NCBI GenBank assembly: GCA_907165065.1
Contig: OU015534.1
Location: 13,275,686-13,339,685 of the forward strand
Reading direction: 5' to 3'
From: Caprimulgus europaeus
Taxonomy: Eukaryota > Chordata > Aves > Caprimulgiformes > Caprimulgidae
Length of the DNA stretch: 64,000 nt
The translations under genes and the position numbers were made by a program. The notes beneath the pieces are model-generated. The model saw only the letters and a program-made list of their open reading frames with translations. It was not told the DNA's origin and searched no databases. Position 1 is the first letter of the stretch, and every line of letters starts with the position of its first letter. This document shows positions 27,200-38,872 of the stretch, one piece after another.

Positions 27200-28254
27200 G
27201 TGAGTTTCTTTTTCAGTGTCATTTGCCATTTAATTTTGAAACCTTTGATTTATTCTTGTATTTAAGTAGTAACTTAGAAGGTAAAGTGAATTCAGGTTAT
27301 TTATATTGTGCAAGTTACATCTCAAAGGATTTTATAGTGTGAATTCTGTTTGAATGCAAGTTAAAGTTTGTAAACAACATTTCTACACTCTTTAGGCCAG
27401 TTGGTCCAAAATTATTGCAAAATATTACTGTTAATTGTCATCAGATCTCATAGGTGTTTTCAGAAATTGGCAGTTATTAAAAGCTCATTGGAAAGTATGA
27501 GCTGCTAGGAGTCTAAGGAACGAAAGGATTAATCAAAACCTTTACGGCTAATGATATTATGTAATAAGAGATGTACACGCCACATAGTAAAAACCAAAAT
27601 TGTATGCGGTAAATGAATGTGTCTTGTAAGTAATTAATTGCCTTCTGTACTGGTATAATTTGGCCAATAACTGGGATTGAAACTAGAAGGAACTGCTTTT
27701 AAAAAAATACAATTTCAGTAAAAGGCAAAGCTGTAGTGCATACAGTAGTTTTGGGGCTAATATAAGAGCGACACCTGGATTTAATTTAAGATTATTATTA
27801 TTTGGCTGAATTTAAGGCTCAAGGGAATTTCAGACTGTCTCTCAGATATAGTGCACCGAATGTAAAATCTGAATGGGATGGGGACAAACTCCTATAGCAA
27901 TTATAATGTAATAACATTCAGAGAAGAATGCAATGGAGGCTCAGGAGGCACGTTATTACATCAAGACACATCTTCTTCTCTCCCTCCCCACTGCTTTCTT
28001 TTCTTTCCCTTTTTTTTTTAAAGAGTAATTTTCAGGTAAAATATTTTTAATATACCTGCAGTGAGAAGTATAAAACTGGGAGATAAATAGGCTTGTGGAT
28101 AATAGCTCCTTTTGGAATGCAGACTATTAGAGCAGAAAGTAAATGTAGTAAAATCAGATCACCTTGCACAAGTGTTACACACTTCAGTGTGGAATGTAGC
28201 TAAGATTAAAATTAGTAGCTCTTGCCAACTAAAGAACTGTTATTTTAATTTCAG
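27200..28254 (+). other. AK5: AK5 intron, no gene seen
   Basis: This is a 1.05 kb AT-rich intron. A perfect 9-bp inverted repeat (TGTAATAAC...GTTATTACA) spans 27907-27960 and a pyrimidine-rich tract lies at 27970-28018. Nothing else was recognised. Confidence 0.8.
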
Positions 28255-28299
28255 ACTTTTCAGAAGATCTGAGGAAATCAAACATAATTTTTGTAGTTG
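28255..28299 (+). CDS. AK5: AK5 coding exon: first beta strand of second kinase domain
   Basis: The acceptor is TTTAATTTCAG at 28254 and the donor is TTG|GTAAGT. The exon has 45 nt in phase 1 and encodes residues 70-84, DFSEDLRKSNIIFVV, then the first base of a P-loop glycine. IIFVVG is the buried first strand that leads into the nucleotide-binding loop of adenylate kinases. The exon border splits the P-loop, which continues at 37573. Confidence 0.95.
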
Positions 28300-29257
28300 G
28301 TAAGTAGGATTCCTAATGTAGCTGCTACATTTTAAAATCACTATGTTATTTAGTTTTTATTGGAAGTATATTATTTCTTTTAAAGTTTAACAGAACAGTT
28401 TGGTGAAGAGTGTTTACACTACAATGGTGGTTTGATCTCTTGAAAGGGAGTTAGGATTTAATATCACGTTATTAACCCGGGTCTGACCATGCTAACAGCA
28501 GTTGTGAAAAGCTCAGAGCAGGAGTTATGTTTAAGTGTGAACAGGTTCAAGATTACCTTAGTTCTCGTGCAGTTACAGTAGTGCTGTATGATCTGCCACA
28601 GCAAAGCTACCTCACCAGCATTAGTTAAAATGTTACTAGATTGGATTTCTAACTCAGATTTTTAAGAATTAAGTGGAAAAAAAAAAAAATCATGTCTGTT
28701 CACCTCTTCATTTGTGAAACAACTTTTGTATATACAAGTTTCTATTCTGCATGGTCTCAACATGCTGTTAAAAAAAAAAAACAAACAAAAATCAGTGGGC
28801 TAGTCACATTCCATGGTGCTTATCATACACTGAGGCTTTGCCAGTTCAAGGTCTATTTTACATTTGCTTTTTAGAAGACCACAGAGGAAAATCACCATGT
28901 TAATGCCCATTATTATAGGAGTGTGACTACTGTAATTAGCATGAACTTTGAACAGCCTTTTAAAACAAATTATAACCAGAAGATTTACAAGTTTCAGCTT
29001 GGTACTACTTACTTGGAAAGAATAATTGCTTTTGTTTCAAGCAGAATTTTTCAGAACTGCTTTACAGTACAGACCAGGAACAGCACATTTCCAAGGACCT
29101 AAGGATGGATACCCAAACATGGGTAATTTCACATAAAAGCAAAGCACTTTTTACAATTGTTTTTCCAAAGGAAAGAAAAAAAGGTGACTTCTGAAATTAG
29201 TCAGAAATGAATGGAAGTTTCATTCAGGATTCAGGAGGTATCAAAAAAACATTCCAG

Positions 29258-29755
29258 TACCAGCAGGTTGAGGAAGGTGATTCTTCCTCCCTATTCAGCA
29301 CTGGCAAGGCTGCATCTTGAGCACTGTGTCCAGTCTGGACTCACCAGTACAAGAAAATGACTTACTAGAGCAAGTCCAGCGCAGAACCACAAAGGTGTTT
29401 GAGGGACAGGATCATCTTTCACATGAGGAGAGGCTGAGAGATGGGACTTTTCAGCCTGGAGAAGGGAAGGCTCCAGGGGATTTTACCAATATGTATCAAT
29501 ACCTAGTGGGAGGGAACGAAGATGAGGGAGCCAGAATCGTTTCAGTATTGCCCAGTGACAGGACAAAAGAAAACGGGGACAACTTAAGCATCTGAGCACA
29601 AGAGAACACTTGTTGTGAGGGTAGTCAAACACTGGAACAGGTTGCCCAGAGAGACTGTAGAGTCCTGAGCAACCTAATCTAGCTGACCCTGCTGTGACAG
29701 AGGTGTTGGACTAGATGATCCTAAAAGGTTCCTTCCAACCTAGGGGATTTTATGA
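29258..29755 (+). mobile_element. CR1 LINE 3' portion, plus orientation
   Basis: About 500 bp read as CR1 sense strand. In order they show 'cagcaggttgaggaaggtga', 'gtgtccag', 'gcgcagaaccacaaaggt', 'ttcagcctggagaa', 'gtgacaggacaaaaga', 'gtcaaacactggaacaggtt' and 'gttggactagatgatcc...ccttccaacct'. The 3' terminal octamer repeats are decayed. A 92-codon frame at 29317-29595 is a relic inside the element, not a host gene. Confidence 0.93.
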
Positions 29756-32337
29756 AAAGACAGCCTGTTTAGAGTGAGATAAGAGTACACCACCTATCTT
29801 ATACTGAATACAAACTGACTCAATTTATTGCAAACTTATGGTGGATATTATGTTTTTGAAAAAATTAGGTTACTGAAGAGTTCCTTGGAGACTTTTATTA
29901 AGGGAAAGATGCATAATACTTAATTTCCAGTCTTTAAGCAAACTGTAATTCCATGCTTACTGAAGTACATCTTCCTGCTGTTGGCTACAGTGACAAATTT
30001 TCATTCTCACTGCCTCACATATCTTATTGGAAAGTTATGTTGGGGTTTGTACAAACACAGATTTAAAAAAAAAAAGTGAAGATGCTCAAGGAATTTTGCC
30101 TCCGAAATTGTCCATAGTAAGGCATATTTTTCATTTACCTCTGGACTCTCTTTCTCAAAAAGTAGTTTTTAATTGTCATTTATAATTTTTATATAGCATC
30201 TACTAGCCATCTTCCAGTTTAAAACTGAAAACACACCTTTTCCCTATTTATTCCTGCTTTTAAACCCATCTCAGACATTCTAATAAAAGCTTTCTAGGAA
30301 CAGAGGAAAATCCTGCTTAATCAAAAGTCTAAGGTGTCTTTGTTGAAAATGTTATAATGAAAAGTTTGACTAAGTCCAAACATGGGTTACTTGTCAACAA
30401 ATTATGTAGAATGATTTGTACTTTTTCCCCCAAAGTGTCCCTTCTTTCCCCATCGTCCCACCCCTGAAAAAGCTTCTTGAGGTTTGATATGAGGAGTAAG
30501 GGTATATTTTATCTGGATTTTGTTTGGGTTTTTTTTTTTTTTTTAATTTGCTTGGTTTTTGTGATCAACATGAAATCCTCACACTTGCTCATTTGGCTGT
30601 AAAATCTTGATTTTACTCCATCTAGGTAGTGAAGGTGAATGGTATTTCCTAGAGACAGATTTCTTGCTGGTGCTAGATTGGAGTGGCCACAAGTGTTTGG
30701 TTTTGTTTTTTTACTTATGGCCTTTACAGGCTGGTAAACCTACCTGAATCACATGTTGACCCATGTGCACTCCAGGTTTAACATCTGCACACTAACCAAA
30801 TGCAAACCATTTGCCTAGGCAGTAAAGTTGTTTTACATATCAGTCAACAGCTGAAGTTTGATCCATGTGAATTGTGCAACAACAAAATAAAACTTTGAAG
30901 AAGCCTCACAGGAGTGGAACAAAACTGTCAAGCTTGGTGGGGGAGGAGGACTAGGAGGAGAAAGAAAAAAAAAAAGCAACAACCAACCAAACAAAAAAAG
31001 GACCACAAATTCTAAGTGGCTAATACTCTATTGCAGTGGCAGCACTGGGAATGTTCAGGCCATGATACCTTGACTAGAAAGAAAGCAGACAAGATGGGTT
31101 GGAATATCTTGCTGTTGACACCTGAATGGGAGAAACTGTCTCAATCTCAGGTGTCATTAGGAATGTTTACTCATTACATAGATGTATTCATGAGGAAATA
31201 AGATAGTTATAAAAATGTTTTAAAACTAGAGTTCCAAAGATGTGCATTTGCAGTAGTTTACAAACTAATTGAAATAAATGCACCATCTGCCATAGTTGAC
31301 AAACTGATAGATACTGTTTATAAGACAAGGGGGAAAAAGCAAACAATTCCCTCCCCTACTAATTTCCCTTGAAAATTGTCCAAAAGGGAAAGAAAAACAA
31401 AATAATCTAATTAGCAAAGATTTACATTAGTGCTAATGTAGGAATTAATTGGAATAACAGTCAACTGTGATTAATTAAGCAACAATGTCAATCTTTTATC
31501 CAGACAGCAAAGCAGAGACATAGAACCTGCAAGCTGAAAATATGGGAGATAACAACAGGGTAATCAAAGAGGCAAAACCAAGTTAAATTTGGCCTGTTAA
31601 AGTAAAATTCAAGAGAAAAATAAAAAATTAAACAGATGCAAAATTTAGGAAGTGCTCTAGTATTCAAAACTTATGTAATTATTGCCAGTCACTAAAAAAA
31701 AAAAAAAAAATCAACCAAAGAGTAAACCTTTTTCATCAGAGCAATATGAAAAGTAAAATCTTGACCAGAATGAGCAATACATGATTTCATCTTTCTCAAC
31801 TAACATGATACTTTATATCACATCCAGAAAATTGTCATATGTAACAAAGATACTGGGAGCATTATCCCTCCCTATCCTCTACAGGAGTTTCATAAAATAT
31901 AACCACATTTGGCTGTGATTGAGGCTGAAACCAAAGCAGAAAGTTTTCAAGAATCTTTCTGCACTTTGGATCAGAAACAAGCTCCCTGCTTACTCTTAAA
32001 TGTAGTGTTTAAAACTTAAGTCAATGTAAGCAATTTCCTCTGCAGAATCCTTGTTGTGTTCCTGCTGATAAACCAAAGCTGATAATGGTTTAAGCTCAAT
32101 GTCAATAAGGCCAGCTTTTCAGCTGACAGTGAAGATATTACTGCCACCTACACTTACAGGTAAAACATTATCAGCTGCAGCCACTAGCTTCTTGTGCATA
32201 CAAGACCAAATCAAAACAAAACCAAAAAACCCCAAACCCACAAAACTCAAAACTCCTTATCTGTCCAAGGTGTGTCAGACAACTGACATACTTGATCTAA
32301 GTATCTGAACAACTTATCTAACCAAATTTACCCCTGC

Positions 32338-32391
32338 TTTGAGTAGAGTGCTTTACCAGATGAGGTCCCTTCCAACCTAAATTATTCTACA
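32338..32391 (+). mobile_element. CR1 3' terminal fragment
   Basis: Only the last about 55 bp of a CR1 remain: 'accagatgaggtcccttcc', 'aacctaaattattctac'. It is the same class of 3' end as the larger copies, and 5' truncation is typical for CR1. Confidence 0.75.
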
Positions 32392-35300
32392 GTACCTGCA
32401 TTACGGCCCCTTCTACAATCAGATAGGCATAGGATCAGCAGTGCTGATAATTAAAACCCCAGTCAGTCCAAGTGCTAACTGTAGAAGCTGATGAAAGCTG
32501 CTTTTTCTTTCTTTCTTTCCATGAAATGATCTCCACGTTTTCTTTAAGAGGGATGAAAACTCAGTGGTGTCCCAGGACATCACATCACACCGCCAATATG
32601 TGTGCTCCAGGTTTGTTTTTGATTAAAATAATCTTTCAGGGAAAAAATAAATAAATAAATAAAAAAGTTTAGGTATTTTTGTTGTTGTTTTTAAATAACA
32701 GCATCATTCCTATATGGTTTCGCTCAGACTAAAATCATATGTGAAGAATAGATGAGGTGCTATTGAGAAGCCTTCAAATGCCACGTTCTGCAGCTAAGGC
32801 TCATTTTTATTTGTATAAATAATCCAAGTAGCATTGATAGAATTGCCAAACTGATCAAGTCCTCCAAAATAATAGCTTGAATATAAGGATAACTTGACTG
32901 GTGTTAATTTGATTTCAATTCTGACTCCTGAGGCTCCGTTGTGCAGCTAGGTTTTCCCTGCAATCACTTTTCCATGATCCAGAGATGATACTCATTATGA
33001 CAACAAGGTCTAGAAATTGAAGCATCTTAAAGTGAATAGTGGGACTCTCCTGTGAATCCTGCTGCTGGCATTTTATGTAAATGTTCACAATATTTTGGTA
33101 TAAGACAAACTCATAAGATTTGGCAAGTTTAAAACAGAGACATCCCAGTCTGTCTGTATGACAGTTCTGCTTTATTAATATTTCTGGCAGTAAAGTTGGT
33201 TCACGTACTCCTCACATTCCTTGTTCCTGTCCCTGCTCAGCTGCCCCAGCTCCCTCTAGCATTATTAATTCATCTTCTTGTGATGTTGTGCTCTAGGCTA
33301 GACCAGTGTATTTGAATCACATGCTTAGGCTTGCAGTCTTTATAGTCTGGGGGCAATTGGTGCATGAGGGAAACCAGATGTAAGAGACTTGATTTCTTAA
33401 ACCGAGATCTTTCACTGATCTAAGGCAGGCTGCAGCGAAACATTCTGAAGTGCTGCTTGGGCAGTTGTCATTTCTCCCTTCCCACTGAGATCACTCTTTT
33501 TCTCCCCCTGAAGTGCTCTTTGTGAAGCTTTTCTGCAGTCAATAATTAAATGGGGAAAGGTGACCACCTAAGTTAGCATTACTACTAGAAACTTATTTAC
33601 CAGAAGATCCCCTTACACAGTTTCACAGGCAGCTGAATCAACATGATGGAAGGGAAAACTGTGCTGAAGGAGTGAATATATCTTTTAATCCAGCTTTATC
33701 TACAGAAAAGCAATATACAGAACTGTATTTAATTTCTATGCTCTGTCTAGTACCTTGGTTCCAGATACTTGCTTACTGTTTGTATCAGAAAGCACAAAGG
33801 GACACACAAAGGATTCAGTTTCCAAGAGTAATCTGACTGATACAACATGCTTATATTCTTAATCTGCAATTTTCTGATAAATTAATGAATGAGCTTTAAA
33901 GCAAGATGTACTGCACTTAGCAATACTGACATAATACAAAAGTATGCTAACATTGAAGAACTGCTGGTAGTTCTACATTCTCCTACAGCTTACGGGTCAC
34001 TGCACACTGGTCGTTTTCTAGGCTTTAGCTCTTTATCTTCATGTCGTATATGAAAATCAAAAGACAACATGATTAATCTGAATAGCAAGTTACTATGAAT
34101 CAGTCTGTCACTGGTCCAAAATATATGTAGGCAGAGTAAAAGATGTCAGCATACAGAAAAAATTACAGTGTTCACAAAGAATCTTACGCCTTCACAACAA
34201 GAGTGGGGACATATTTTCCTCCTCCTAACAATTGAGCCATTGGGAAAACATCACTACCTTTTTTTTTTTTTTTTTTTTAGAAAAATGCATAGATTTAATA
34301 AAGGGACTGTCTGAAAGAACAAAATACAACAGTACAAAATGATAGTAAGCCTCACAACTGCAGGGTTAATTTGCTGTTAAAGCTGCTTACGTAGCAGTCC
34401 TGTAAGTCTATGACTTGAGCAGGAAGGAAGTATCTAATTAGTAAGGAAATGCACTTTCATATTCTTTCCCACCGAAATAGCTCTTTTCCAGTCACATTAA
34501 ATACTGGCCTTCAGATGAAGACAAGACATTAACTAGTACTTGAACTTCAGGCATGTAAATTAATACCATTGTAAATGCTGCATACGTGTTCAGCCCTCAA
34601 AGCTGAATTTCCTCAGGGGCATTCAGCTTCCTCTCAGGTCAGGCCAAACAAAAAAATGCAATCTCATTCGCAACAAGAAAGCACAAGACTTTGTAAAGTG
34701 GGTCATATACATTTACCAAGCACTAGGATGCTTTGCTACTCATCAGAGGATACTAAGCTAATAGCAGTGGCCATAAAAATTGCCATTTTCAGAACATAAG
34801 GGTTATTTAATTATGTCTTTTCCTCTTTAAAGATCTCAGCTTTTTAATCTCAGCTTTGTTGGAACTCTTCTATTAAGAATAGACATGGTCAATTTTAATT
34901 AATGTTTTCAAGGGACAGTAGCTCTCATTATGTTTTATGCCTTGCATATTGTGTCATTCTGACAGTGTTCTCTTTTAAATTGCTAACAGGTAAAGATATT
35001 CTAGAAATACATCAACTTTTATGAATATTTACCTGCTAAACAAACAAAAATTCTCTTTGAATTGTTATTTTTTAAACAGAGATCTAGTTTACTTAGTATA
35101 TGAAGGGACATTATGAAATTTATTTTTCAGCTCTACATTCAGAAGAGAAACAGTTCTATAAGAAACAGAATAATCTTTGTAGCTGTTTCTTTCTAATCCT
35201 GTGTATACACACCAAATAAACAGGATGAAATTACTGCACTGCTAATATATTCAAGGCCAAGAGACAGAATGTGTAGACAAACTTACTGTTCTAAAAAACC

Positions 35301-36119
35301 AAAACAGACCAGAAATAAAATTAACTGCCACTACAGTTATTTAATGGTCTCATTACAGATAATTTGCCTATAATTTCTCCACATCTATTTCTCTGTAGCC
35401 ACTCTTGTTTATTCCTTGTTTCTTTCAATCGTTGCTTTTACAAAAGAGTAATGTTCTTCTTATTAAAGCAATAGTAGAACAACATGCAAACCACATTGTC
35501 AAGAAAATGAAACAAACTGTGACAAAGGTACTTCTAGCTAGAGTTGTAGCACAAGTGTGGTTCTCACACCAGGGGCTGATAATGGTCTTTGTGAAGCTGA
35601 AGTCAAAGACTCCAGGCTATGGCAGAGGAAGCCATTCCTTTGATGGTATTGCCTTACAATCCAATTCTTATTCTCAGCTACAGTACTGTAACTTATCTGA
35701 AAATTACATGCTCAAAGCAATTATTTCTTAAGTTGAATGCAAAAGTTAGAAGAAAATTCAAGTTGGGCAGAGATGGTGCCAAATTCATGCTGTTGTGAAC
35801 ATGTTATCCTTATACTTGTTCATGGAAAGATAAACAAAAAGAAAAAAAACAAAAATTTTCCAGCATCTTAAATCCACGTAATAGAGCTATGTAGTCATAT
35901 TTGCAAGTCCCAACAGCTGACAAATACCCAAGTCACATGCTTAAAAAACATTGAAAAGAGGAGAGTTTTTTTCATCTTGGCCTGACCTCTTGATTTTTGA
36001 GCAGTCTCCCTATAAGGGGAAAATTACCTCCTACTGCAGTAGACCTCTCGAGTAGATCCATCACAGACTGTAAAAATGCTGCTCTACACCTTGATGTTTT
36101 TCCCCAAATCCTGATATTG

Positions 36120-37045
36120 TCACAACAGAGATTTGCTTTCCCGGCCTGCCCCAGCCCCGGCACGGCCCCCAGCCCCAGCATGGCCCCCAGCCCTCACAGG
36201 GACCTCACCTCAGCTCTGCCGGCAGCTCTGGAGGCCACAGCCACAGGAGTGGGATCCCACAGAAGCAGCTTCTAGCAATTTTCATGGACTGTCTGTCTCT
36301 CCAGTTGGGCTGAAGCAGCTGCTGCTGCTCAGTGAGCAGCTGAAGAGGCATTTGCTGTTTCAGAGGGTCAGCCTTCAGGGTGAGGAAGGAAAACCAGCTG
36401 CCTCCATTAAGGAGATGGGACACGGCAATGCCAGCACCTGCAGAGTGAGGAAGTGTCCAGAGCCTCTGAGATAGCCCCAGAAAAAGGGCACTTGCCAGAG
36501 TTTTGAGACTCTTGAGGTGGCAGCAGCTCTCTTGTTGAAGGAAGCAGAGGCTTGAGGTACCATTTCTGACAGGAGGACACCTACAGCCTTCACCTGAACA
36601 TTCCTCTCACCCTCTCTGTCTCCTCACAGGCCCCCAGGAGCTGTGGGCACCCAGCCTGGAGCTGCAGGGAGCTGAGGGGCTGGTTATAGGTGCCTTCCCT
36701 TCAGCCTGTGGAAAAATCACTTGAGCAGCTTCACCTGAGCACCCTGTGGGCTGACGGCCCTTCACCCCTCTGGCTCTTTGACCCGGGCCTGGTTCAGATA
36801 TGGTTTCCAGCTCCTGAGTACAGTTGTGGGTGTAGGAGAGTGGGTGGTGGCAAGGTCTCCATGTGCCCTTCATTGCTGAGCACTTCACTCTGACACTTCC
36901 CTGCGGCAGTACTGCAGCTGCAGGGAGCAGCACGACCGAGCCGTTGTCAGCGTTTAGCAGCTCCAGTACCTGGCTCTTGGTTATCGGCAGACATAGCAGC
37001 ACGCGAGAGCTTTCCAGCTCACAGGGAAAGGGTGCAAGCACAGTG
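36120..37045. other. GC-rich island of unknown origin in AK5 intron
   Basis: About 0.9 kb differs sharply from the AT-rich surroundings. It has many CAG/CTG and CCC runs, a short CCCCAGCC-type tandem near 36150-36192, and several overlapping frames on both strands (113 codons plus at 36133-36474, 144 codons minus at 36607-37041, among others). The plus frames give coding-like leucine-rich text (for example KQLLLLSEQLKRHLLFQ), but it is broken by stops and I recognise no protein. It could be a decayed retrocopy, an unclassified repeat, a regulatory CpG-type element or an alternative exon region. Confidence 0.4.
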
Positions 37046-37572
37046 AAATTTTGCTTTTACATTTACCACAGTGCAAAAGGATTTAGTGACTGTACACCTA
37101 TGTGCACTCCACATAACGGAGGCAGGTTTCACCATCTCTTTGCCTATGCCTTCACATTCCATAAATGGGGGCAAAATATTTTCCCCACAAGGATGCAGTG
37201 AACATTAGTCACTAGTATTTGTTGCAGCTATCAAGCAGAATGCATACTGAGTCAAATACCCTTCCCCACTGGCTGGCTGTTTCATGTTTTTCCTTCACAT
37301 GGTAATGGTGTTTTAGAAACAGGTTCTCTTCTGCAAGAGATTTCATACTGTTGGGACTCCTTCAACTTTGGTATACATCTTTGAGTCAGCGGGGTGGTGT
37401 ATTGGAAGGGAAGTATATGACTTGTTCTACTGTATAAAGTGTCTTTGCAAAAAAAAAAAAAGTTGCAAAATAGGCAATCTCATAAATTTCCTCCCATTTT
37501 CTTGGTTGCTATATTTTGAGAAAAGGCAGATATTTATTCTTTTCTAATTCTAGATATTTTTCCCTCACACAG

Positions 37573-37736
37573 GTGGCCCTGGCTCTGGCAAAGGTAGCCA
37601 ATGTGAACAGTTAGCCAAGAAATATGGATTTACTCATCTGTCCCCTGGTGACCTTCTCCAAAATGAGTTATCATCATTGTCAGAGAGAAGTAAATTGATC
37701 AAAGACATCACGGAATGTGGTGAATCTGTGCCTGGT
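37573..37736 (+). CDS. AK5: AK5 coding exon: P-loop and AMP-binding region of second kinase
   Basis: The acceptor is CTCACACAG at 37572 and the donor is GGT|GTAAGC. The exon has 164 nt, starts in phase 1 and ends in phase 0, covering residues 85-139. It completes the P-loop GGPGSGKG, with the Walker lysine at residue 91, followed by [16 protein letters not shown] and a helix of the AMP-binding part. In AK1 the equivalent motif is STGDLLR, where Thr39 and Arg44 contact AMP. Here these are Pro109 and Gln114, unlike human AK5, which keeps Thr and Arg. The frame is open and the fold-determining residues are otherwise kept. The next exon follows in phase after about 1 kb. Confidence 0.97.
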
Positions 37737-38755
37737 GTAAGCAATGGTTTTATTTGGAGTCCTAATGATTAAACAAAGGCAGTTGTAGGTAGATTGTCTA
37801 AAAGGGTGGAAATAAGAGACTAGAGCTGATGATTGCCATTTAAGTAAAATTAATCTGCGACTTCAAGCATAAGTTTCCTCGGTGACAGATCTGTGGCACT
37901 TCTTTATCCCATATACGCCAGTATTTCTTTATGTTTCAGACTCACACAGGAAACAGATTAGTCATGAAATACAGTGAGACAGGTGCTGGGCTATGCATTG
38001 CAGAATGTAAGAATAAGTACAGGAAACAGAAACTTTATGTCCATTTTATAGCTTCATATTTCAGATTCAGAGCTGGTCTTCCTGGCAGCTGTTCTAATTT
38101 ACAATACCTGCAGCAGTTCCCTGCAGAGCTGGCTGACATCCCAGAGCAGTTGGACTGCAGTTTAATGGAGACTATGAAGATAGACTGTGGTGTTGTCAGC
38201 TGGACTTGACTTGTACATGGCAGGTCCACAGCCCCAACTCTTGGTGGGTCTTCAGCAAGTGCAGCTAGATTACAGGATGCGTTTATTAATGAAAGATACT
38301 GGGAAGTGCTGCTTAGGGTAAACTAAAAGCTGTGCTGAGGCTTGATTTTGATTGCTTTGCTCTTTGGTGTTTGGTCAGATGGGTCTATTATCACTTTCCA
38401 TGTAATATAATTATATCAATGACATAGAAAAATGCAATCAGACAGGAAGGTGTACTCCAAAGTTGCATGGGTATTAACATTAATTTTGAATCTGTGAAGT
38501 ATTCTCAGCTATCTAGAGGACACTTTGGGAACTCCTGGATGGGTTGCAGCACTACATTTGTTTAGCATAGCTAGTCCTGAGAGAAGAAAAAGTAGGGTGC
38601 CCTGCTACCTGCAGGACAAGAAAAACATCTGCATTCACAGGACCTGCTTTTAGTAAGACAAGGCAGTTCTCAAGGGCGTAGGACTAAAGTCAGTGTAACA
38701 AACAATGATGTCAATCTTTCTTATTAATTACCAAGTAATTCTCTTTGCAATGCAG
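37737..38755 (+). other. AK5: AK5 intron, nothing else seen
   Basis: This is a 1.0 kb intron without recognisable repeats or genes. A 92-codon frame at 37931-38209 has no family resemblance. Confidence 0.85.
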
Positions 38756-38872
38756 GGTATTGTCCTAGAGCTACTGAAGGAAGCCATGGTTTCCAAGTTA
38801 GGGGACACAAAAGGATTTCTGATCGATGGGTATCCCCGGGAGCTGAAAGAAGCAGAAGAGTTTGAGAGCAAG
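38756..38872 (+). CDS. AK5: AK5 coding exon: core of second kinase domain
   Basis: The acceptor is TTTGCAATGCAG at 38755 and the donor is AAG|GTGACC. The exon has 117 nt in phase 0: 39 codons, residues 140-178. It begins GIVLELLKEAM and contains KGFLIDGYPREL, the strongly conserved adenylate kinase signature in which the Asp (163) and Arg (167, AK1 Arg97) act in Mg and AMP handling. Both are present. It is nearly the same as the matching human AK5 segment. Confidence 0.97.

Larger units (their letters stand above)
28300..37572 (+). other. AK5: AK5 intron (9.3 kb) with CR1 pieces and a GC-rich island
   Basis: It contains CR1 fragments at 29258-29755 and 32338-32391, several A or T runs (30065, 30530, 31693, 34259), an AT-rich block with TAATTA motifs near 31380-31500, and a compositionally distinct GC-rich island at about 36120-37045. 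No exon was recognised. Confidence 0.8.

Noticed and set aside
29317..29595. 92-codon plus-strand frame
   Set aside because: It lies wholly inside a CR1 3' fragment.
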